A stretch of DNA of 36,288 bases, taken from the NCBI GenBank assembly GCA_910575035.1, contig CAJTDL010000043.1, forward strand, positions 1 to 36,288, written 5' to 3'. The notes under the pieces were generated by a model that ran no database searches, was not told the origin of the DNA, and was given only the letters and a program-made list of their open reading frames with translations. A program made the translations under genes and the position numbers. The first letter of the stretch is position 1; each line of letters opens with the position of its first letter. The DNA is from Lachnospiraceae bacterium. Its GTDB lineage: Bacteria; Bacillota; Clostridia; Lachnospirales; Lachnospiraceae. Below, piece by piece: positions 16,403 through 26,700 of this stretch.

Positions 16403-17707
16403 TCATAGCAATTCCCTCATCTCAAAAGCCTCTCGATATTCTCGCAGCGTCATTCCGGTTATTTTCTTAAACTGCTTTCCTAAATGGCTTTGTGAACAGA
16501 ACCCAAAATAAGCGGCGATCGCACTATAAGAATAAGGCGAATACACCAGCATATTTTTCACCAGCTTTATCTTTTCTCCTAAAATATACTCCGATATTGT
16601 GATGCCTTCTTTTTTTTTAAATAAATTTGAAAGGAAATTTGCGTTTAATGACAGAGCCTTTGCAATTTCTACTGTAGATAGCTTCCCATGAAGGTGCGTG
16701 AAAATGTAATCCTTACATTGTGCAATCCTGGGGTCGTTCTGCCCCTTTTCTGGCATCCCCTTCTTCTTTTGCTTTACTTCCTGCACCAGAGAGGCATACT
16801 GATATTCTGCCTGTATGGCAAGCTGCCTGGCTGCTTCTGGAATGCGGATTTCTTCAATCCTTTGGATATAGCTGTCACTTAAGGAATAAGCCACCTCAGG
16901 CGCCACCCCGCCTTCCATGGCTGCCCGGCACGCCAAAGTTACAAGGACGATCCCCAGATTCTGCAGGTTGCGCAAAGGCGTATTTGCCAAGGTTCCGATG
17001 GTTCCAATATAATCTTCCTGGATGCTTCGTTCCAATTGTTCCAAATCTCCATTCCGAATGCTGGAAAATTCCCGGATTTCCTGGTCATAGGGATTGTGCT
17101 TTGTGGCGTTTTCCTGGTTTTCAAAGGTGATGTGCGTAAAGTTCCTTTGCACTTCAAATTGATCTGCTATTGTCAGGCAATGGTAAGCGGCGACCTCTTT
17201 GGGAGACAATGGATCTTCGTGGAAGAGGTTGTGGAGAATCAAAGCCTCTGTCACAAATTCCATAAAATTGCAGTTATAGAGCGTAAGGAGCCAGGAAGGC
17301 CCATAGCCCTGCGCAGGCAGTGAGTGCCAGCATCCTTTTTCCCCAGCCAGGGATACAGGGCCTATAAGAAACAAGGATTCTTCTGTGCTGATTGTCATAT
17401 AGGCCACAGCATTCTCATCTGCTGAAATTTTGGGTCTGCCATTCTCATCGGAATGCAAAAGGTTCATTTCTATTTCAGGATATTGGCGGATATAATCCTG
17501 CCATTCTTTTGCCATAGGGAAATGGCTTTCAGAGGGTTCTTGGCGTCCATTAGCTGGATCCAATCTCTCTTTTTCCATGGAAGGAGTTTTTTTGGATATT
17601 GCCCGCCGCCCACATACTTGTTCTAACAATTCCCCTTTTTTGGAATACCTTCGTACAATGGTATGTAAATGCCTTGAAACATGTGTCATTAATGCGGTGA
17701 TGTTCAT
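16403..17707 (-). CDS. AraC-family transcriptional regulator
   Basis: This 434-residue regulator carries a C-terminal AraC double helix-turn-helix at about residues 330-430 (VEIAKALSLNANFLSNLFKK in the first, FGFCSQSHLGKQFKKITGMT in the second). The N-terminal 300 residues are a helical and mixed sensor region with no recognised domain and no membrane segment. AGGAGCG precedes the ATG on the minus strand. It is divergent from the GH43 gene, with 175 bases between the two starts, and probably activates the glycan locus in response to an intracellular sugar. The ligand is unknown. It is a second AraC-type regulator alongside the response regulator at 20905. Confidence 0.88.
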   Translation of the reverse strand: MNITALMTHVSRHLHTIVRRYSKKGELLEQVCGRRAISKKTPSMEKERLDPANGRQEPSESHFPMAKEWQDYIRQYPEIEMNLLHSDENGRPKISADENAVAYMTISTEESLFLIGPVSLAGEKGCWHSLPAQGYGPSWLLTLYNCNFMEFVTEALILHNLFHEDPLSPKEVAAYHCLTIADQFEVQRNFTHITFENQENATKHNPYDQEIREFSSIRNGDLEQLERSIQEDYIGTIGTLANTPLRNLQNLGIVLVTLACRAAMEGGVAPEVAYSLSDSYIQRIEEIRIPEAARQLAIQAEYQYASLVQEVKQKKKGMPEKGQNDPRIAQCKDYIFTHLHGKLSTVEIAKALSLNANFLSNLFKKKEGITISEYILGEKIKLVKNMLVYSPYSYSAIAAYFGFCSQSHLGKQFKKITGMTLREYREAFEMRELL

Positions 17708-17882
17708 AAATTATCGCTCCTGAAATTTTCTTAAAGGGTCTGGTTTTATTCCTATTTTAACATAATAATGTGATTTGTGCTATAGGAATGTGAAATATGA
17801 TAGAATTCTGGTTTGGAATGAATTAAGATGTCAACTGCAAACCCCAACTATAGAAAATATTACATTTCATACGGAGGTAATC

Positions 17883-19529
17883 ATGATCAAAAACCCAATT
17901 TTGCCAGGCTTCAACCCTGACCCCTGCATTTGCCGAAAGGGAGAGGACTATTATTTGGCAGTATCATCTTTTGAATGGCTTCCGGGAATCCCGATTTACC
18001 ATTCCAGAGATTTCAAGAACTGGGAATTGTTGACCCATGTGTTAACAGACAGCAGCCAGGCAGACTTAAAAAGGCTTCCCTCTGCCAAAGGCATATGGGC
18101 GCCTTGCCTGACTTACTGCGAAACGGAGGATCTGTTTTATGCGGTATATGGCGTGATGAACTCCATGAATGCCCGTTATTTCGATGTGGACAATTATGTT
18201 ATTACAGCAAAGGAGATCCAAGGGCCATGGAGTGAGCCGATTTACCTGCATTCTGCGGGATTTGACGCTTCTTTATTCCATGATGGGGATGGAAGGAAAT
18301 GGGTGGTATCCCTGGACTGGGAAACCAGGGAAGGCTATGAAAAGCCAGGCGCAATCTGCTTGGTGGAATATTCCCCAAGCCAAAAGGAAATCATAGGATA
18401 TCCCAAACGTATCTGGAACGGCGGCACAGACCGGGGCTGTATTGAAGCCCCCCATTTGACGAAGCGCGGCCAGTATTACTATCTGATGTGCGCAGAGGGC
18501 GGCACAGGCTACAACCATTGCGTCACGATGGCCCGTGCGGAAAATATATGGGGGCCGTATGAAAAAGACCCTGCAAATCCCATTGTAACATCTTCCCCGG
18601 GAGATTCCTATGAGCGCCATGACCCAGATCATTTGAAGCCAAAATATTATAACCCTGGTTCCCTGCTTCAGAAATCTGGCCATGGGAGCTATGTGGAAAC
18701 GCCAGGAGGGGAAGTCTATCTGGCGCACCTGGCTGCCCGCCCTTTTGTCCCAGAGCTTTGCTGTACCCTTGGGCGCGAGACAGCCATACAAAAAATGGTT
18801 TGGACAGAAGGCCAATGGCTTAGGATGGCGGACGGCTCCAACCTGGCCAAGGCAGAAACAGAGGAAAGTTCCCTGCCAGAATGCCCCCTTCCCCAGATCC
18901 CATCCTTTGATGATTTTGACGCCCCAAACCTGGGAAACTGGTACTATGCGCCCCGGATCATGCCCCATAGCTTTGCTGATGTAAAAGCCAGGACAGGATG
19001 GGTGCGCATCCGGGGGCAAGAATCCAGGACTTCCCTAAATAAAGTCAGTATCCTGGCCAGAAAATTAACCAGTGTTTATGCAAGGGTCACGACGAAAATG
19101 GATTTCCATCCACAGGTATGCCAGCATAGCGCAGGATTAATCCTATATTATGATAATATGAATTATGTGAATCTGCGTAAATATTACAGTGAGACTCTGG
19201 GGCAGGGCGCCATTTCGATCATCCATCTGGAAAATGGGCAAAAGACAGAATTCCTGAACACCAGGACTCCAGTGGAAGACTGTGCCATTTACCTTCGGCT
19301 ATTTATCCAGGGAAGGAAGGCATGGTTTGCCTGGTGTTACGATGGCATAAATTACCAAAATATTGGGCCTGCTTTTGACATGGTTCGGTTTTCCGATGAA
19401 TATTGCCAATATGGGGAATTTACTGGCGCTATGGTAGGGCTTACCTGCGCAGACCGCATCAGGCGCCGGCAGTATGCGGATTTTGATTTCTTTGAATACC
19501 TGGCAGATGAAGAAAAGGGCGTGGAATAG
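17883..19529 (+). CDS. Glycoside hydrolase family 43 (beta-xylosidase / arabinofuranosidase type)
   Basis: A 548-residue enzyme without a signal peptide, so it acts in the cytoplasm on imported oligosaccharides. The five-bladed propeller covers about residues 1-320. Its likely catalytic residues are D13 (NPDPC, general base), D128 (FDASLF, pKa modulator) and E188 (GCIEAPHL, general acid). A C-terminal beta-sandwich of about 200 residues follows (from FDDFDAPNLGNW), as in GH43 beta-xylosidases. The ATG at 17883 has GGAGGTAATC directly upstream; an earlier in-frame ATG would add 36 residues outside the family pattern. GH43 includes xylosidases and arabinofuranosidases, and sequence alone does not decide. 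A weak promoter, TTAACA-18-TATAGG, may lie at 17757-17786. Confidence 0.92.
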   Translation: MIKNPILPGFNPDPCICRKGEDYYLAVSSFEWLPGIPIYHSRDFKNWELLTHVLTDSSQADLKRLPSAKGIWAPCLTYCETEDLFYAVYGVMNSMNARYFDVDNYVITAKEIQGPWSEPIYLHSAGFDASLFHDGDGRKWVVSLDWETREGYEKPGAICLVEYSPSQKEIIGYPKRIWNGGTDRGCIEAPHLTKRGQYYYLMCAEGGTGYNHCVTMARAENIWGPYEKDPANPIVTSSPGDSYERHDPDHLKPKYYNPGSLLQKSGHGSYVETPGGEVYLAHLAARPFVPELCCTLGRETAIQKMVWTEGQWLRMADGSNLAKAETEESSLPECPLPQIPSFDDFDAPNLGNWYYAPRIMPHSFADVKARTGWVRIRGQESRTSLNKVSILARKLTSVYARVTTKMDFHPQVCQHSAGLILYYDNMNYVNLRKYYSETLGQGAISIIHLENGQKTEFLNTRTPVEDCAIYLRLFIQGRKAWFAWCYDGINYQNIGPAFDMVRFSDEYCQYGEFTGAMVGLTCADRIRRRQYADFDFFEYLADEEKGVE

Positions 19530-19571
19530 GGGATAATAGAGAAGCTATTTCTTCTTGGGGATATTTTACAG

Positions 19572-19600
19572 TTGCGGCAAATCGCCAAATTTTATATAAT
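19572..19600 (+). promoter_or_regulatory. Promoter of the binding-protein / two-component genes
   Basis: TTGCGG (19572-19577) and a perfect TATAAT (19595-19600) are 17 bases apart, 36 bases before the lipoprotein ATG. The sensing genes therefore appear to have their own constitutive-type promoter, separate from GH43. Confidence 0.7.
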
Positions 19601-19636
19601 ATTCCTATGGAATTTATAAAATAATCAGGTGTTTTT

Positions 19637-20893
19637 ATGAAAAAGAAACGATATTCAGCCATTTTCTGTATGATTCTGATTGCCCTTTTTTGCAATGGAT
19701 GCAGGAAAGCGGATATAGGCGCAAGGGATGAGGGGGATGATCCTGCAAAAGAAACGCTGACATTGATGTGTATTGGCACCATGAGCCAGGAGATTTTGGA
19801 TGATGCGGTGGAAGAGTTTAACAGGACGAATGGCTATCAGGTAGAAATTGAATGTGAGTATTATGGCGATGAGGAATACAAAAAAGAGCTGGCCAGGCGC
19901 ATGGCAGTTAATGAGGAGCCAGACATCTTTTTTTCCTGGCAGTCTGGATTTCTAAAGGTCTATGCAGACCGTGGAAAAGCCCTAAATCTGGAACCGTATC
20001 TTTCCCAGGATCCCTTTTGGACAGAAATCCTTGGGCAAGATGATTTTGAAGGAGTCTCCTTTCAGGGGAAGGTGTATGGAATTCCCTTGACGAAATGTAT
20101 TACCGTTGTCTATTACAACAGAGAAATATTTGAGAAATATCAGATTGAAATACCAAAGACATATCAGGAATTTCTGGATATCTGCAGCCGGCTGCATCAG
20201 GAAGGCATCCTCCCATTGTATTTAGGCAGCACTCCCTGGAGTTCTGGAATGCTTTTTCTGGAACTCCTGCGGGGAACCTGTGGGAACGAGTTGATGCAAT
20301 ATGAGAGCTTTGAAGAGATCCCATGGACCGCAAAAAGGTATCAGGAGGCAGCGAAAAGGCTGCAGGAGCTGTATCAGGCTGGATACATCCCAGAGGATTT
20401 TCTGGGGACAGAGGGAACGTCCCAAAGTGTTGGCGATGCGGCGATGCAGGTCGGTGGGAACTGGTTTGCTTCCTGGAAAAATGGTACGTATGGCGCATTT
20501 TTATTTCCGCCTGTCAAAGAAGAAAATGCAGGGATTGCCACCGGTGGCGGAGACAGGAGCTTTGCCATAGCGGCTAAGTGCAGCCATCCTGAGGCAGCAT
20601 TTCAATTTTTGAAGCTCTATAGCAGTGAAAAATACCAAAGCAGGGTATTATATGAGGAAAGCAATATCCCGTCCCGGAAGCTGGAGATAGAGAAAAGCAA
20701 AATCAATCCGTTACTGTTGGAATGCATGGAACTGATGGGGCAGGCAGAAGGGTTCTGCAGGTATATGGATGTGCGTTATGGGATGGAATTCGGGGATTTG
20801 TTTAACGAGGGCGCACAGGCCATCCTGTCTGGGCGGGACTATCGGGAAATATTAGAAAAAATGGAGCAGTATACATTGGGAGATGGTCGTTAA
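19637..20893 (+). CDS. Extracellular solute-binding lipoprotein (family 1) beside a two-component system
   Basis: This is a 418-residue lipoprotein with a type II signal peptide and C22 as the lipidated Cys (CNGC). The mature protein has the two-lobed sugar-binding fold: LTLMCIGTMSQEILDDAVEEF at the start, PDIFFSW, YGIPLTKCITVVYYNREIFEKY and a C-terminal helical lobe. No permease genes adjoin it; the next genes, after 11 bases, are the response regulator and histidine kinase. It may present the sugar to the kinase instead of to a transporter, or share the permeases at 29876-31602. The ribosome site (CAGGTG) is weak. The sugar is unknown. Confidence 0.85.
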   Translation: MKKKRYSAIFCMILIALFCNGCRKADIGARDEGDDPAKETLTLMCIGTMSQEILDDAVEEFNRTNGYQVEIECEYYGDEEYKKELARRMAVNEEPDIFFSWQSGFLKVYADRGKALNLEPYLSQDPFWTEILGQDDFEGVSFQGKVYGIPLTKCITVVYYNREIFEKYQIEIPKTYQEFLDICSRLHQEGILPLYLGSTPWSSGMLFLELLRGTCGNELMQYESFEEIPWTAKRYQEAAKRLQELYQAGYIPEDFLGTEGTSQSVGDAAMQVGGNWFASWKNGTYGAFLFPPVKEENAGIATGGGDRSFAIAAKCSHPEAAFQFLKLYSSEKYQSRVLYEESNIPSRKLEIEKSKINPLLLECMELMGQAEGFCRYMDVRYGMEFGDLFNEGAQAILSGRDYREILEKMEQYTLGDGR

Positions 20894-20904
20894 GAGGTGA
20901 TGGG

Positions 20905-21717
20905 ATGCTGAAAATAGTGATCGCAGACGATGAAGAATTTATACGAAGGGGTTATCTGTCGCTGAAATGGGAGGAACTTGGCATAGAGGTGGCAGGAGCC
21001 GCAAAAAATGGAATCGAAGTATTGGAACTGCTGCAGGAGCAGCCTGTCGATATCCTGCTGACAGACATCCGTATGCCAGGAATGACAGGGATTGAGCTGT
21101 CTAAGAAAGCATTAAAGCTGCAGCCAGAACTGATCATTATCCTGCTGACAGGGTATGGGGAGTTTTCTTATGCCCAGGAAGCGGTAAGGCTGGGGATTTT
21201 TGACTATATTTTAAAGCCCAGCACCCCTAAAGAAATTTTTGCATGCATAAACAGGGCAAAGGAGCAGATCAAAAAAAAGGAAGGCCAGCAAAAAGAGATG
21301 GAGCTGATCCAGAGGGAGTTGTCAAATTTTGCAGCCTTAGAGCAGGCAAACCAGGTGCTTTCTACGAAGCCAGAGGTAGCTCCAGAGGAAGAGGAAATGC
21401 TGATCCAGATGATTATCCGTTACTTGGGGGAGCATTATGCGGAGAATGTCACCCTTGCCTCTTTGGCAGAGGTGACCCATTTCCATACAGGGTATTTGAG
21501 TCGGTATATTAAGCAGAAAACAGGGCAGAATTTCCTCTCCATCCTCACTGGGATCCGCATTTCCCATGCGGCAAAGCTATTGTTGGAAACAGACTTAAAG
21601 AATTATGAGGTGGCAGAGCGGGTTGGAATTGCAGACGAAAGGTATTTTGGGCAGGTGTTTAAGAAAACATATGGCGTAACGCCTAGCCAATATAGGAAAG
21701 CGAAAAGGAAAGAGTAG
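20905..21717 (+). CDS. Response regulator, YesN/AraC type
   Basis: This 270-residue regulator has an N-terminal receiver domain (residues 1-120) with acidic pocket D8-D9, phosphoacceptor D54 (LLTDIRMPG), T82 and K104. A short linker is followed by a C-terminal AraC DNA-binding domain (about residues 170-268), ending TYGVTPSQYRK. At 270 residues it is much shorter than typical YesN proteins of 350-540, because the variable middle region is nearly absent. AAGAGGTG precedes the ATG. It pairs with the histidine kinase downstream and probably activates the GH3-transporter-GH30 genes. Confidence 0.93.
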   Translation: MLKIVIADDEEFIRRGYLSLKWEELGIEVAGAAKNGIEVLELLQEQPVDILLTDIRMPGMTGIELSKKALKLQPELIIILLTGYGEFSYAQEAVRLGIFDYILKPSTPKEIFACINRAKEQIKKKEGQQKEMELIQRELSNFAALEQANQVLSTKPEVAPEEEEMLIQMIIRYLGEHYAENVTLASLAEVTHFHTGYLSRYIKQKTGQNFLSILTGIRISHAAKLLLETDLKNYEVAERVGIADERYFGQVFKKTYGVTPSQYRKAKRKE

Positions 21718-21820
21718 GCAGGGAAAATCTTTTAATGAATAATCATTGAAAGCTGTTTATTGCACGATGTACCAGAATTGCGCCAAAGCAATCAATGGAA
21801 AGGATGGAAGGAGGGCGCAT

Positions 21821-23584
21821 ATGGAAAAGAGAAAACGTTTCCACAGCTTCCGCTATAAGATGTGCCTGGTCGGCATTTTCCTGACAGTCATCCCCACCTG
21901 CCTGGTCAGCTCCATCCAATACTACTATTCCAGCAAGCTGGTGGAAAGCCAGTCCCAGGAGTATCTGCAGGATGTGGTGGACTGGACTTGCCTGAAGGTT
22001 ATGGGATTTATGGATGAGGTTGAGGATATTACCTTTAGCGTTGTCAGCAATGGGACGGTGCAGGCTGTCATTTCCCGTCTTGATAGGGAACAGGACAGAT
22101 TTGAAAGGTACAAGGATAACAAGGAATTGCGGGAACAGCTTTCTTCCTATGCGCTGCTGAAGGATTATATTTCCAATATCAGCATTGTCACAGACGGCGG
22201 TTCCACATGCTCATATAACAAGAACCGCAGCGTGGCGGATCTGGGCATTGATAAGGAAGAGGTATACCAGGCAGACGGCAGGGTGGTCTATGGAAATGTG
22301 AGCCACAAGCAAAAGGAATTGGTAGTGGCGCGGAAGATCAATTCCCTGAAACGGTCAGATTCCCTGGGGTATGTGGCCGTTACGGTTCAGGAAAGCTATT
22401 TGGATGGGATCATCAATGCCTTTGGAAAAATGGGCGAAGGGAAGGCCTATCTATTGGATCAGGAAGATTGTGTAATCTCCGCTGAAGAAAAAGAGCTGGT
22501 GGGCAGTATTTTTTCACAAAAGGATTGGAACCAGAAGGAATTTTTTTACTATACCAGCGATGAAATGGAAAATGGGTGGAAAGTGGTGGCTGCCATTTCT
22601 GTCAGCTATTTTAAAGAAAATGCCAGAAACCTGAAAAACATCTTTTACCTAATCGCCATTTTGGTGGCGTGCCTGGTAGTCGTGGTGGTGATCCAGTTAT
22701 CTGGAAGGGTGGTGAAATCCCTGGTATCTCTGTCGGAGCAGATGAAACGGTTTGGGAAAGGGCATTTAGAGGCGCGGTGTGAGATACCCTCAGAGGATGA
22801 GTTTGGGATGCTGGCAGAGACATTCAATAAGATGGCGGTGAAAATACAAAGGCTTTTGGATGAGGTATATAAGCAGAAGTATTTAAGGCAAAAAGCCCAG
22901 ATGCAGTCCCTGCAGATGCAGATCAATCCACATTTTCTGTATAATACGCTGGATACGGTGAACTGGATGGCGCGTATGCAGGGAATGGATGAGATCGGGG
23001 ACATTGCAGCGGCTTTGGGGAATCTCATGCGGTCGGCGCTGCGCCCAGATGTATATGTTACATTGGAGCAAGAGGCCGCAGGGTTAAAAGATTACATACA
23101 GATACAGGAATACCGTTATGGACAGCGCCTGATGGCTCAGGTGCTGATTCCAGAGGAGCTGTATGGCTGTGGGATCCCAAAGCTTGTGGTGCAGCCCATA
23201 TTGGAGAATGCCATCGTGCATGGGATGGAAGGGAAGGTGGAACGCACGCAGGTGACCGTCACAGGGGAACGGGAAGGGGAGACCCTCTATATCTGGGTCA
23301 AGGATGATGGGGTTGGGATGGAACAGGAGGCCATTGACCGGATCTTTCAAGAGGGCAAGGCAAAAGAGGGGGAAAGGGGAAGCATCGGGCTTCGCAACGT
23401 CCATAAACGGCTGGTGATGTATTATGGGGAAGGATTTGGCATTCAGATTTTCAGCAAGCCAGGGCAGGGCACAGAAGTGATGCTGAAGATGAAAGTGCAA
23501 TTATACAATGAAATTGATAAAAATGCAGAGAAAAGAGATGAATTTCTGATAAAGGAACTGGAAAATGACTTGATGGATTGGTGA
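21821..23584 (+). CDS. Sensor histidine kinase, YesM type
   Basis: A 587-residue membrane kinase. TM1 is at about residues 13-33 and TM2 at about 273-295, bracketing a 235-residue extracellular sensor of the Cache type. A HAMP domain follows, then the His_kinase core with phosphoacceptor H371 in QMQINPHFLYNTLD, the N box (QPILENAIVHG) and the G1 motif DDGVGM. The ATG at 21821 is preceded by GGAAGGAGGGC; an earlier in-frame start lacks a ribosome site. The sensor could contact the lipoprotein encoded two genes upstream. The cognate regulator is encoded immediately before it. Confidence 0.94.
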   Translation: MEKRKRFHSFRYKMCLVGIFLTVIPTCLVSSIQYYYSSKLVESQSQEYLQDVVDWTCLKVMGFMDEVEDITFSVVSNGTVQAVISRLDREQDRFERYKDNKELREQLSSYALLKDYISNISIVTDGGSTCSYNKNRSVADLGIDKEEVYQADGRVVYGNVSHKQKELVVARKINSLKRSDSLGYVAVTVQESYLDGIINAFGKMGEGKAYLLDQEDCVISAEEKELVGSIFSQKDWNQKEFFYYTSDEMENGWKVVAAISVSYFKENARNLKNIFYLIAILVACLVVVVVIQLSGRVVKSLVSLSEQMKRFGKGHLEARCEIPSEDEFGMLAETFNKMAVKIQRLLDEVYKQKYLRQKAQMQSLQMQINPHFLYNTLDTVNWMARMQGMDEIGDIAAALGNLMRSALRPDVYVTLEQEAAGLKDYIQIQEYRYGQRLMAQVLIPEELYGCGIPKLVVQPILENAIVHGMEGKVERTQVTVTGEREGETLYIWVKDDGVGMEQEAIDRIFQEGKAKEGERGSIGLRNVHKRLVMYYGEGFGIQIFSKPGQGTEVMLKMKVQLYNEIDKNAEKRDEFLIKELENDLMDW

Positions 23585-23746
23585 AAATAACAAGAATCAC
23601 CATCCGTCAAGTTATTTTTTTCAACATTTTGGTACAAAATCTGCATTGTTGGGGAGGCGCTTTTTGTGGATAATAAAAGCATAAGCGAAACGCGCGCGGG
23701 TTCGGTTGTCAGTGGTTGTGTACAGAAAAAACAAGGAGGAATGAGG

Positions 23747-26700
23747 ATGAGAAAGAGAGGAAGTTTCTGGAAAAAGGCCATCGCTTGCCTATTGGCGTCA
23801 GCTGTAGCGATTGGTACGGCAATCCCTATGAATGGCTCATGGACAGTTTTTGCAGCAGAGGAAGGGCAGGACGCCCAAAGGGTTACATTTGCGCCAGCCC
23901 CGGCAGGCCACGTATATGAAGGTATGCCCTTGTTTGATGGGGATCCGGGGCATTATGAATCGTATCTGGATGCCGTGATTGATTACATAGGGCTGGAAGG
24001 CGCAGCCAGGTTTGCCTTTGATACTAGGGGGGATTATGTGCTGACAGAGGGAAAAAATGCAGGGAAGAAAATCCCAGGCTCCCTCACATTTACAGACTGC
24101 GTCCAGGGAGTATCCACAGACTTCCCGGCAATCATTGGGCTTGGCCAAAGCTGGAACAAGGAATTGGTGAAAGCGGTAGGGAATGTGCTGGGAAATGAAA
24201 GGGTCAACAAGGTAGATTACAGCAACCTGTCCAATATCAATGTGATGGCATGCACAGCCACCAGCGACCTGCGGATCAATCCATTAAGCGGGCGGTTTGA
24301 TGAAGGCTTTGCAGAGGATCCCTATCTGGCAGCCACTATGGTGGATGAAATGGCCACAGGTGTTTCTGGCATACAGGAATCCGGCGCCAATGGCTTCTGG
24401 CAGAAGGCGGTGGTTACCACGAAGCATTTTACCACATACAATGCCCAAATGCTTCGTACCAGCGCCAGTAATAATGCAAGCGCCAGGGCGTTGCTGGAAT
24501 ATCAGCCCCAAAGCGCCTTGAAAGGTTTTGAGTCAGGGGCAGTGAGCGGATTTATGAGTTCTTATGGAAGGACAAATGGGCTTCCCAATATTATCTCTCC
24601 GTTGATCAATTTTGCAAAAAGCCGTGCGCCTTATGGGGTGTTCAGCGTAACGGACAATGGTTCAGTGAGCAGCCAGAGCACATATGGTAATGGATTCGAT
24701 TCCAGCTATGTGCCAGTGATCGACGACAGTGAATACAGCGGCCAGGGATATTCGGCAGTAGGCTCTCTGATGGCCATGGCCAATTCTTCTGGAGCCAGCA
24801 CCACAAGGAATGGGGACAGAAGCTTCTGGACACTGGTAAATCAAGTAAGGGCTGGAACCTATGGGGTGACAGAAGAGGATGTGGAAAATGTGGCAAGGGA
24901 TCAGATTGGGCAGCTGGTACGCTGCGGCGTCCTGAATGCAGATATGAATCAATATCCATTTTATGGACAGTCTGCAGGCCAGGGCGTCACAGATGATTAC
25001 AATAATGCCAATAACCAGGCGGTTGCGCTGCAGGCAGCCCAGGAATCTGTGGTTATGCTGAAAAATGAGAACCATGTGCTTCCATTGGACAAAAATGATT
25101 CTGTCTATGTGTCTGGGCCAATGTCTGTGACCCGTTTTAAGACAACCTATGCCGTATCCCAGTCGCCGCAGATTGAAAATGCTTTGTATTCCACAGCGGC
25201 AGGCATCCAGGCAATTGGAGGAAAGGACCATGTTTCTTACAGCGTGGATGGACAGGTGGTGAATATTAAGACAAGCGGCGGAAAATATATCGCATTGGCA
25301 GAGGATGGGGTATCCCTGGTGGCAGTAGACGATAAAGAGGCTGCGGCGAAATTTGAGAAATACTCCTGGGGGCAGCAGGGCTATACCTATAAATGCGTAG
25401 ACAATGGCAAGTGGATGCGGGGAGTAGTAACCGGCGGCGGCTGGTTTGGCGGCGGAGAGGTGACAGCGGTCGAAGCCAGCGGCGAAGAGACATTGGAACA
25501 GATTTCCAACAGCCTGGAAGCCACTTATGTAACGACCACCATGCCATACCGTTTCCGGGTGGAATCCAATGAAGACGGCACTCTTAGTTATGTTTTGGAA
25601 TCCTATAGTGAAAGCTTTATGGGGACGGCTCCGATTCAGGGGTACTATCAAAATGGGCGTTATGTAAAAGTGGGGGAAGATGGGAAGGTATCTTTTACAG
25701 AGAAACTAACCAATAAAGATACAGCGGCTGCATTGCGGACAGCAGAAGCCAGGTTTACAGAAGAGGTGGTGGCAGACTATGGCGCGGACACCGCGGCAAG
25801 TGACAGCGACTATGCCGTCGTAGTGGTAGGCGCGCCCACCAGGCATAGCTCCGGGGAAGGCTGCGATCGGACAGACCTTCATCTGGGGGATGGCCAGTAT
25901 GCCCAAGTGGCAAATGTGGCAGCCGCTTATCCAGGCAAGACCATTGTGGTGGTGCAGACCAACTATCCGGAAATTATTCAGGAATTTAAGGATAACCCAA
26001 ATGTGGCAGCTATTCTGGTACAGCCTTATGCAGGGCAGTACGGCGGGTATGCATTAGGGCAAATTCTTTATGGGGATGCAGCGCCCACAGGAAAGCTTAC
26101 TGCGACTTGGTACAATACCAATGATGTGCTTCCTGCCATCAATGGGTATTCCATCCCAGAAGGGACGAACCTGACATTGAATGACCTGGATCCAAGATTT
26201 ACGACAGATATGACGAATGCAGACCCGGCACAGACCCGCCTTACTTACCTGTATGCGAATCCGGAAAATGTAACCTATGCATTTGGCGCAGGGCTTACTT
26301 ATTCTGAGTTTGCATATAGCAACCTGCGGATGCCATCCAGCATAAGCGGGGATCAGGAAAGCTTTGAAGTGAGCGTGGATGTGCAAAATACAGGCAGCAG
26401 AGATGCTTCTGAAGTGGTTCAGCTGTACATGGCGAACGCCAATTCAGCCTATGGCGTATATGCGCCCCAGACAAAGCTGGTATCCTTTGAAAAGGTTGCA
26501 ATCCCAGCTGGCCAGTCTAAGACGGTGACGTTAAAAGTGGATATGGATGATTTTGCATTGTGGAACACGAATACCAGCAGCTATATCGTAGAAGCAGGCA
26601 CATACCAGGTAAATGTGGGAAGCTCTTCCGCAGACATCCGCCAAAGTGGCAGCCTGGCCGTCACAGGAGAGTCCATTGGCGCCTTAGATGCTTCCAGTGC

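Noticed and set aside
23584-23621. Stem AAAATAAC/GTTATTTT with T-run after the histidine kinase as a terminator
   Set aside because: The stem is A/T-only with a 19-base loop, too weak to claim, although the T-run makes some termination possible.
24662-25651. A 329-codon minus-strand frame inside the GH3 gene
   Set aside because: Long antisense frames are expected opposite a 4.5-kb gene with biased codons; Cys/His-rich composition and no family signal.
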